From assembly GCA_963082975.1 (NCBI GenBank), contig OY720344.1:67174546-67238545 (forward strand): a stretch of DNA of 64,000 bases. Direction: 5' to 3'. Below, piece by piece: positions 54,976-64,000 of the stretch. A model generated the notes under the pieces. That model ran no database searches, had not been told where the DNA came from, and worked only from the letters and a program-made list of their open reading frames with translations. This DNA comes from Labia minor. Its lineage: Eukaryota; Arthropoda; Insecta; Dermaptera; Spongiphoridae. A program made the position numbers and the translations under genes. Numbering within the stretch: the stretch's first letter is position 1; every line of letters starts with the position of its first letter.

Positions 54976-57169
54976 TGCCTGTTTTGGAATTCTGTAATTG
55001 GCCTTAACATATCTTAATTTGAACTGATCGATTGTATCAGTTATAGAATGAAGCTGTTTAATTAAGCTATTTATTCCTTTATAATATTTTTGTGTATTCC
55101 ACAACTATATAATTATAATTTATATTATATTATATTTTTCCTTATAATGTATTATATTTATACAATTTTTATATATGTTAATTATTTCATAAACAAATTA
55201 TTGGTTTGTTTAAATATTATTTTGATTATTTTTTGTCCGATTTATGGATGTATAAAAGTAAAAATTTATTAAATTTATCAATAGAAAATTATATATTCGC
55301 TACTAAATACTAAAATCAATATTTAACATCTATTGTATATAAAAATGCTATGTTCGTTGTGTACTCTTCAAAAACTCAAAATATTCTGCACCCATTGATC
55401 TCAAATTTTATCAGGATATATAACTCGAATCAAAGATAGTTTTTATTATTACAAAAATTATTTTTTTATTATTTTTCAGATATAAAAATTTGCTAGATGT
55501 TCATTATTTAAGAGAATCGGATGAGTCTTTTATATTATTGTTTTTAAGAATAAGAGTTTATAATTTTTTAATTTATCAAAATGGGCTATTTTAATGAAAA
55601 TAAAAAATATGCAATAGTTTAAAGGTAAAATTGGGAAATAAAATGAATAAATCTTAAATATAAAGATTATATAAATAGATTGGCAATTTTGGTTTTGAAT
55701 TATTGTTTATTTTAACATTTATATTGTTTTTTGATTCCATACATTTATGATGACTAATATTTTGATTATAATTAGTTTTAAATTTTAGTTTAAAATTAAT
55801 TATGTATTATAATTTATTTCTTATTTAAATCGAATTGATTCTGTAATCATCTTTTTATTTATGTTCCTTTTTTAGGGTGTTAACTTATTTTATTAGTCAT
55901 ATATTGAGTTCAGTGGAATATTTAATTTTTATTGTAACTTTATTGATCGAGTTCTTGTTATCGTTAGGTAATTCATTTAAACATTCGATAATTGAATAGC
56001 AGACTTATCTTTATTATTAAAATACAAATATGAAATCAAAATAAATATGAAATAATTGATATTGTAAATTTAATCGTATTAATTATTATTGAATAGTTTT
56101 GTATTGTAAAGTTATTTTTTTTAAGAATGCTGCAATATTTTTTTAATTTAATATAAATAAGTAAATAATATATAGAAAAAAATAAATACTTAAGTTTATA
56201 AATTATTGTTTTAATTAAAATTTTACAGATATTCTCTTTAGCTTTATTTTTTGGTGAGATAAGAAATAAATTTATTTATTTTTTTTTTCTTCAAAGTAAG
56301 GTAAATAAAGAAAAAAAGAATGTGGTCATTGAAGATTTTGGCACAACGTCGAAGTGTGTTGTATTATAGCTTAAATAACGTCTATTTTCCTTCGGGACAA
56401 AATAGCATCATCATAAAGGGGATAATGCAATAGGATTGGATATTGGGAACTGACAAATTTATTACAAGATATAAGCACTCGCCTTACTTTATGTCTTATT
56501 CTTATTTATCTAACGTTAAGGCTTCAAAAAATCTGTAAGCTAGGATTCTTTTCACTTTCTATTTAGTTCTTTTCTAGTAAAAAATTTGCCAAATTTTGTG
56601 GGGAGTTGTATTGTAGTTTAAAGAGATTCATGATTAGGAATTTTATGAAAAAATAATGAACCCTTTAATACAATGTTCTCTCATTGAAGCTTAGCTTTAT
56701 TTAGACAATTTTATTTTTGAAATTAAAATGTTTAATATAACTTTAAATATATAATTTAATCTATCCATCTTTTTATCTAATAACTAATCTAATCTCATTA
56801 TACTAGAAAAAAATATATAAGGTAAACCCGAGGGATATGGCGCTCAATTTGGGTTTTTGCTAAATCTTAAACACTAATACCTATTATGACATCATTATTG
56901 GTGTTAATGGTACCTAAGACGATTAAATATTAGTGGAAAAAATTATAAAAATGGATTTATTCTTAAAATAAGAACTACTAAAATTTAGAAAAATCAACTA
57001 ACAAGGGTGGGGATATTGACTATGGGAAATTATATGTAAAACAAAAATAAAAATTTATAATTTTGAAAATTATGTTCATGGTTTATGAATTTTCTCTCAT
57101 AAATTATATAGATTTCATTGAAAAGGAAAATAATTTTATTTATTTTTTTAATTAATTAATTAACTGGAG
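54976..57169. other. AT-rich DNA without gene
   Basis: Only chance ORFs; a 70-codon minus-strand frame at 54892-55104 overlaps the end of the E2 repeat and has no recognisable motif. Confidence 0.55.
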
Positions 57170-57720
57170 ACGCCCTATGAACAAGCCATTTCGAATCCCA
57201 TATGCATAAAAATGAAAAGTGCCTCGAGAGGGCAGTCCTTCGTCCCAACGAAAATGCTTTATCTCTTTACCACTTCTTCGCCTTTCCCCCTCCACTCCTG
57301 TTCTGAGTCCGGCTGTGTTTCGGCCATTTTTGGCCACTTGTTTACCTGCCTTTGACCTGAGCAACTCATTTTACCCCTTCTGAGCGGCGTTGAGCCTGCT
57401 TTCTCCTTCGTTTCCATTTGATAGATTGATCAACGGCAAAGAGTGTTTATTTGAGGAAAAATGTTTGAGATCCTTTTGCTCAAAAATACCACCATCTGAA
57501 CCCCCTCATCCTCTTCCTTTCTATTTTTTATTCATTTCCTTTCTTCATTCCCCGCAAGAGCTATCTGTGATCGACCACGGCCATCTTATGAGAACATCGA
57601 ACTTCTGTTGAAGAAACTCGTATCTGCAGACGAACACCGGTCTCCGACAGAAGCAGCGTTCTCAGTTCTGTGCATTGGACGCGTGGCAAGATTGAAATTC
57701 CTGCCCTATTAACCTGGTTT
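57170..57720. other. Less AT-rich island, unrecognised
   Basis: Composition is close to balanced over about 550 bp, with short open frames on both strands (57152-57364 minus; 57390-57611 plus). Both have mixed composition but no motif I know. It could be part of a host gene, its promoter or an old element; the sequence alone does not decide. Confidence 0.3.
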
Positions 57721-58820
57721 GATCGATTTCATACTGTTTATCTGTATATAATTTCTGTTTAATCAATTTATTAATTATTTTCAATAAAAAGTTCAGAAAA
57801 GGAATATTTGAGTTTGCTTTCCTTATACAAAATATCACGATCCATTACCTTTCGTTTAGAGTCAAAAACCCTATCTCTCTTCAGGTTATTTTTGCGAGAA
57901 AATAGCCAGTAATGATTCCAGCGACAATATCTATATAATCTCTTTCTGAAGTTCTCGAAGTTCGAAATGAGATTATTACGTTAATGTATTAAACACCCTA
58001 TCTATGTCTACCCGACCTTGAAAATTGTTAACATTTTATATAATTTAACAACAATTTCTTTTATACATATTAATTAAAATGATAATTAAAGAATATCTTT
58101 TTGCAATTAAAATATTCAATGAATAAGGTCTAATAATTTTAAATTATATTAATTTAAAAGAGAACTTATACAATAAATTAAATAATTTAAATTATATTTA
58201 ATTGTAAGAAAATTAATATATTTGAATATTTATTTCTTACTTGTATTCATTGTCTAATAAGTATGGATGGGTTCTAGAAGCTTGTAGGGGGCTTTTAATA
58301 CATTCTTATAAATTATTCTTTTTATATAAAATTGTTGATATTTTTTATTTACATATAAGATAAGAATAGTAAAAAGGAAATATTCATTTTAAACTCCTCA
58401 GCAAATTTATTAATATTCTTAGAACAACCCGTTTAAAACAATATTCGCAGTTCATAAATAATATTTTTTAGTGCTGAAAGGCAGCTCAGTGAAGCAGGTA
58501 CTATATATATATATAATATTGTCCTTTCATTAAATTATAATCTTGCTTAGCAGAGTGTCCAAGTCAATTAATTTTTAATTGATTTTTTAAAAAATGAAAA
58601 CTTGAAATACGATAGTATATGGAAGGGATCAAAGATTAAATTTTTCGAACAATTAGTAAATGAAACCAGTAGATTAATTGAATTTTAAATTTATAATTTT
58701 CATTATAGATGAATATAATCATAGCTTATATTTAAGTTTTCTCATAAAGAAAGAATGCATATATATTTCATAAAAAAATCTGTCTCAAGTTTAAATATTA
58801 ACTATTTAGTTTGCCTATAA
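57721..58820. other. AT-rich DNA without gene
   Basis: Nothing recognisable. Confidence 0.6.
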
Positions 58821-59421
58821 TCTATATATATAAAGGAGAGTGTTTGTATGTATGTATATATGTATGTAATTTGTTTACTTTTTTGCTGTCATAGAAACAA
58901 ACAAAAGAGAAATTTCCTACTTAACCGACACTTGATAATTTAGAATTATGAACATCAAAAAATAAGAAACCATTTCTATGAAATTACATCACAATATTCT
59001 TATATACCTCTATGGTAACATAGGCTATAGATTTTATTAATATCTAATTCTAATCAATAACCGCAGAATTTAATTTTTTAAAGTTTATATAGTTCTCCGT
59101 GTTGTTCATTCAAGAGCCAGGCGTGGCCCACTGACTGGCGGACTCATTTTACACATTGTATATAACTCTAGCGATTCCCAATCAAAGAATTATTATAATA
59201 TTTAACTTTTTATTTTAAATTCTAATATTCAAATATCATTTCAATTAAATAATTTATTCTAAAAGTTCTCATTTTAATTAATATAATAAAATATTTAAAT
59301 CATATTTAACTTAAATTATTTTGTATTTATTCTTTCTATATTTGAATACTTCTTTTATTTTAAGGGAGGGAATTAACTATGATCTAAAAAAATTAATAAA
59401 TGAACTTAATAATAAAAAATT
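58821..59421 (+). mobile_element. Canonical Helitron, copy 5, 5' part only
   Basis: A|TCTATATATATAAAGGAGAG and short (TGTA)n, then the same interior as copies 1 and 6 (AAACAAACAAAAGAG..., CAAGAGCCAGGCGTGGCCCA, GGGAGGGAATTAACTATGAT). It stops at the LINE start where the E2 element at 59422 joins. The missing 3' part was not found downstream. Confidence 0.7.
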
Positions 59422-59880
59422 AGCTGGAGTGTCTCCACTCGACTATCTCGCAATTTGAATTGGATTAAATAACATAATATATTATATTTAAATTAAATTT
59501 AATTAATTATAAATTATAAATAATAAATATTAAATCAGCGCATGTTTGGCTTTTTGTTGATGGCACCACGTCACATGTTGGCGTTGCAGATTTGCAGTGT
59601 TAAAAAATTAATTCTGGTAATTCCAGCGAATCAATCAAGCTGAAATTCTATATATAGCAGTTTTATACAATTATTAATCATGTGAAAAATTATCAAACCT
59701 TTATCTTTATTTTTACGGTCACTTTAGAGGAAAAAAAAATCAAAACGTTGTAGGTAATGACCATCTTCCGGTTGAGCTACATTTCTCAAAAGTTGATAGA
59801 AAACTACGAATTTTGAATAATGGTCATGTTCCAAATTTCATCATTCTAGCTCAAACCGTTTTTGCGTAATCTACATCCAA
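59422..59880 (-). mobile_element. Family E2 (Helentron-like), minus strand
   Basis: The 3' end AGCTGGAGTGTCTCCACTCG is at 59422-59441, inserted in Helitron copy 5. It contains the shared CCACGTCACATGTTGGCG segment and ends around GCTCAAACCGTTTTTGCG (59857). The 5' terminal hairpin is absent, so it is 5'-truncated or an alternate form. Confidence 0.65.
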
Positions 59881-61282
59881 AAATCACAAAATATCTTATA
59901 ATAAAAAACTTTTACCTCCCATATATAACATAACATCTATTATTTGCTTACTATTCAAATTCGTAGGAAAATAAAAAAATTTAATTTAATTTTGTAATTA
60001 ATAAATAAAATGATTGATTAAAATAAAAAGTTCTTGACTCAAACCACATTCCATCAAATACCAAATAAGTCATTGAATTCATTAACTATTTCAATTTCCT
60101 TATTTACTACGTTGATATCAGACCATGTGTCCTTGGTCTAACCACCAGTTATTTCTCATTTGGTGAGACTATAAATATTTCAATAATTCCAATTAAAATG
60201 TTATATAAAGATAATAGATAATAATAAATAAATAAACATAAATAAATTTTATATGAGAAAAATTCAATTTGTTATTTATTTTATGAAGAATTATAAAAAA
60301 ATGAATTGGTTTATGTAATTAATAATCAACATTCAGGTTATATAAAATTATTGAGAAAGCTGTAACTTAATGAAGATATTCTAAAAATAAGTCAATTACT
60401 CATTAAATTTTTACAAAATAATTACATTTTAATTAAGCAGTTTCTAAACAAGATTCGTGCATTCATTTATTTATTGTGACATTTTTTCGTTATTTTTTTT
60501 AAATTTTTTTACCCTGTTCGTTAATGAGCAGAGTTTTTTTAAAGTTTTTTTTTTTAAAAGGCATATTCTAATTTTTCTTCGTATATATATATATATATAT
60601 ATCTGTATATATACCTTTCCTTTAGTTAATCAGCTTTCACTTCAAAAAAGTTATTAGGTTCAAAGTCAATAAATTGCCTTTATTTTTACCACCTCACCCT
60701 ATGATTGTGTGCAATCAAACGAGAATGAAATTTATTGAGCTTCTATTCAAAAGAAGTGTTCTTTAAAATTGAATCTAATTTAAGTATTCACTTTTTTTCT
60801 ATTTAAAAGAAAGAGGGATATAACTTTTTTACATAACACATTCTTATAGCCTTTCTTTAGTAAGTAATTTAATATATCTTACCTAAATAATATATTTCTT
60901 TTTCTAAGTTAGATAAGTGAAAAAATATAAAATTCGAAATGTAATAAAAATTCACGATATTTTTATTAAAGTATTAATTCTTAAAAAATATATATATATT
61001 GGAAATATTAAAATGTGTGAGATTGATAAAAAATCTTTTTATTAATTTTTTTATAAATTATTTCATTATCAGGTAACTATCCATTTTTATTTTAAAACCA
61101 TAATTTATTACAAAATTGATTTAAATATAAATATGGATTTCTATGAAAAAAATAAAAATAAAATAAATAAATTTTTTATTCAACAATAAGAAAAATTTTA
61201 ATTGGATTAATTAACATATATTATATTTAAATTAAATTTAATTATTTAATTATAAATTATAAAATAAAATTAAAAAAAAAAT
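59881..61282. other. AT-rich DNA without gene
   Basis: A short AT run at 60582-60602 and chance ORFs only. Confidence 0.6.
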
Positions 61283-61627
61283 AAGTTGACCTGTGACCAG
61301 GTCCGAACCGACCGACGGTTTGAAGTAAATTAATTTCTAGCTACAGAATTTAAATGTATCTCTATTAATGCAATAAAAAACAGATATGGATATAACATAA
61401 ATATTTTTAATTTTATTATATTTATAATATATAAGTAGTAGCTGGCTGTGACGTCATAAAGGGCTGGGTGACGTCATATTATTTAAAATTAAGAAAAAAT
61501 TAATGAAGATGATTTTTCCCGAGGATAAAACCAATACAAAATGCATGATTCGTGGAGATATGTAAAAATTTCCACATGTGAAATTTGGTGTGAAAACAAT
61601 ACATCCCTTACTATCGTCGGTCGGTAA
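61283..61627 (-). mobile_element. Family F (Helentron-like) element, full length without microsatellite
   Basis: Minus strand from ACCGACCGACGATAGTAAGG (at 61627) to the hairpin GACCTG-GTCA-CAGGTC and CAAC|TT at 61283. It is about 345 bp because it lacks the (TCCG)n array and the block after it that the 50192 copy has. Confidence 0.75.
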
Positions 61628-61898
61628 AAATTGAATAATATTGGGTTTATTCACGGATGATATTATCATTTATGTAAACCGAGACATTTTTATCTCTGGG
61701 AGGATTTTTTCGGGGACACTGGGACAGAATACACATAAGAATAAGCAAAATGATCGTATGGGATTTGTAAGTCAGCTAAAGAATAAGAATATTTGATCAT
61801 TAAAAAAATTTTTAGGAGATCTAATTTTATTTATTTATTTAAAATAAGTTGTACCACATGTTTATAATTAACAAAAATTAAACATTAAGTTAATTTTT

Positions 61899-62318
61899 AC
61901 TATCTCGCCAGAGATAGTATTGCGATCACGAAAATTTTCGATGTTTGAGAAATGTAGCTCAACCGGAAGATGGTCATTACCTACAACGTTTTGATTTTTT
62001 TTCCTCTAAAGTGACCGTAAAAATAAAGATATATGTTTGATAATTTTTCACATGATTAATAATTGTATAAAACTGCTATATATAGAATTTCAGCTTGATT
62101 GATTCGCTGAAATTACCAGAATTAATTTTTTAACACTGCAAATCTCACGCGCCAACACGTGACGTGGTGCCATCAACAAAAAGCCAAACATGCGCTGGTT
62201 TAATATTTATTATTTATTATTTATAATTTATAATTAATTAAATTTAATTTAAATATAATATATTATGTTATTTAATCCAATTCAAATTGCGAGATAGTCG
62301 AGTGGAGACACTCCAGCT
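61899..62318 (+). mobile_element. Family E2 (Helentron-like) element, full length, 420 bp
   Basis: The 5' end ACTATCTCGCCAGAGATAGT is itself a hairpin. GCGAGATAGT, the inverse of its first ten bases, recurs near the 3' end (62290-62299), followed by the hairpin GAGTGGAGACACTC and the end CCAGC|T. T lies on both flanks. Shares TTGCGATCACGAAAATTTTC with the E2 pieces in H1 and H2. Non-coding. Confidence 0.75.
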
Positions 62319-62458
62319 AATTTAAATAAGCTCTACTATATTTTATTTCTATACAAATATGATTTATCAGTACAATGATAAGAATAAAATTTGATAATTT
62401 ATTAATATTAAATTATTATTGAGTATAGATATATTCGATTACAATATATTTATATTCA

Positions 62459-64000
62459 TCTATATATATAAAGGAGACTGTTTGTATGTATGTATGTAAT
62501 TCGTTTACTTTTTTGCTGTCATAGTTTAATATGTTAAAATGTAAGTTATTTACATTTTAACATAAAATAGAAAATATATTATTTAAGGATTAAAGAATAA
62601 AAATAGAAAGTAAATTAGTGAATATTTTAAAAATTAGACAATTTGTGGAAATTGAAATAACTAAGAAATGAGAGGTGGAGGGGATGAGGAGAGAGGTGAG
62701 AGTGTGTGTGAGCGGGAGAGAGAGAGATTTAAAGTTTATATATAGTTCTCCGTGTTGTTCATTCAAGAGCCAGGCGTGGCCCACTGACTGGCGGACTCAT
62801 TTTACACAATGTATATAACTAGCAATCAAAGAATTATTATAAATTTTAACTTTTTATTTTAAATTCTAATATTCAAATATCATTTCAATTAAATAATTTA
62901 TTCTAAAAGTTCTCATTTTAATTAATATAATAAAATATTTAAATCATATTTAACTTAAATTATTTTGTATTTATTCTTTCCATATTTGAATAGGTACTTC
63001 TTTTATTTTAAGGGAGGGAATTAACTATGATCTAAAAAAATTAATAAATGAACTTAATAATAAAAAATCAAATAAATCCATTAATTTAAATTAATACTAT
63101 TAATGAATGTATATATTGTTAATTTATCTTTAGTTTTATCAATACTTTTATACCGTTAATTTTTATAAATTAATTTTTATAAATTGTCTCAAGTCTCTAA
63201 CTTTGCATTTTCTCTAATTTTATTATAATTAAAAATATTCAATAAAAATCAAACAATGAAATTAAAATATCGAAATGAAATGATCAAGAAATATTATACT
63301 CTATTATAACATATACAATACTTATAAACTATAGGCGGAGGAAATATTAGACGATATCATTGCGGGTTCATGCCAAATCGATCAACATTAATTAAGATAT
63401 TTTCATTATGACAGATATTAAAAAAACCGCGAATTCAATATCTCTGTTCACTAATTATTTGTAGACTTTAGTAAAACCTACGCATGACTCAATAGATCCG
63501 GATAAACTTTTTCAAATTTTGATCTTAAAATTTATCTTGAAGGTAGTAAAGAAAGAGTAAGATGTGGAAATCAATTGTAAAATATTAGGTGACCCAGACG
63601 ACTTAAATATAATAGGAGATTCGGCAATTGCAATTACAGATAGCGAGGAAAAATTAATCGAGGTGGGAAAAGAGATGAGGTTTGAAATTAATAATGATAA
63701 ATAAATATATTTAGAAACAAACAGGAGCAGTATTAACATACAAAATGTAGAATTTGAATATGTAGAAAAATTGAATGTAATCACGAAGGATAATAATATT
63801 TGAGAAGAATTGAAATCGAAGTTGCAATCGGAAAACGCCTGTTATCATGCAGTAAAGAGGCTTATCTCATCAAAATTATTATAAAAGGGAATGAAAATTA
63901 AAATATATAAAACAATTATTTTGTCTGTTGTATTATATGAGTGTTAGACATGGTCTATGATCTTTGGAGATGAGAGTGGATTCAGAGAATAGGATTCTCC
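62459..64000 (+). mobile_element. Canonical Helitron, copy 6, runs off the right edge
   Basis: A|TCTATATATATAAAGGAGAC at 62459, short (TGTA)n, then interior as in copies 1 and 5 with a deletion and a purine-rich patch (62665-62730). It continues into the LINE segment (63010 onward) and is not finished at 64000. At 63901-63960 it shows the uninterrupted sequence of the site where H1 inserted in copy 1. Confidence 0.75.
63010..64000 (+). pseudogene. LINE reverse transcriptase segment carried by Helitron copy 6 (truncated by window)
   Basis: Same order as copy 1: YDLKKLINELNN, GFMPNRSTLIKIFSL, HDSIDPDKLF, DPDDLNIIGDSAIAITDSEE, KLIEVGKEMRFEINN, INIQNVEFEYVEKL, ACYHAVKRLISSKL, then VVLYEC and TWSMIFGDESGFR. 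The catalytic box reads DPDD instead of YADD, and there are several stops. Confidence 0.75.

Overview
The window looks like an intergenic or heterochromatic, repeat-dominated stretch of a very AT-rich arthropod (probably insect) genome. The sequence shows AT-rich background, long runs of microsatellite, and transposon families typical of arthropods: a jockey-type LINE, a second LINE with the common tail motifs of arthropod elements, Ty3/gypsy retrotransposons, piggyBac, mariner, canonical Helitrons and Helentron-like (Helitron2) elements. I recognise no host protein-coding gene, no rRNA and no convincing functional tRNA. The species cannot be named from sequence alone.

Layout. 1-3130: a decayed jockey-type LINE on the minus strand (ORF2 RT and endonuclease, ORF1 zinc-knuckle protein), with an LTR/primer-site fragment between its ORFs. 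6614-12180: canonical Helitron copy 1 (TC...CTAG, inserted A|T) carrying a LINE 3' piece, split by Helentron-like element H1 (8229-11106). 12310-14590: fragments of another LINE and of an LTR-element gag. 15000-21171: Helitron copy 2, split by H2 (15540-18419), which is almost identical to H1. 23214-27983: a GC-rich, apparently intact Ty3/gypsy element (minus strand) with matching 252-bp LTRs, inserted in a decayed Helitron copy. 31660-34186: three DNA transposon derivatives placed end to end (piggyBac, an unassigned TIR element, mariner). 35210-45992: two Helentron-like copies (H3, H4), each interrupted by a non-autonomous gypsy-type LTR element (A 35396-39643, B 41654-45601) that has a protease remnant but no RT or integrase, a coiled-coil/Lys-Glu-rich reading frame, and extraordinary poly(A) tracts of up to 51 nt. 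46000-46411: a foldback element. 49331-52388: a further Helitron start with a tRNA-like segment, then Helitron copy 4 with a nested small Helentron-like element (family F). 52400-58800: mostly featureless AT-rich DNA. 58821-64000: Helitron copies 5 and 6 and full-length members of the small Helentron-like families.

The most interesting result is that three unrelated-looking repeat families (H, E2, F) share one architecture: a 5' terminal motif repeated inverted but set back from the 3' end, a short 3' hairpin, an internal microsatellite followed by an 'ACCGATTT'-like motif, and ends flanked by T on both sides. This is the Helitron2/Helentron pattern. Family H still contains the end of an endonuclease-like domain of the kind found in Helentron proteins. 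Nothing here works as a host pathway; the only plausibly functional genes are gag and pol of the gypsy element at 23.2-28.0 kb.
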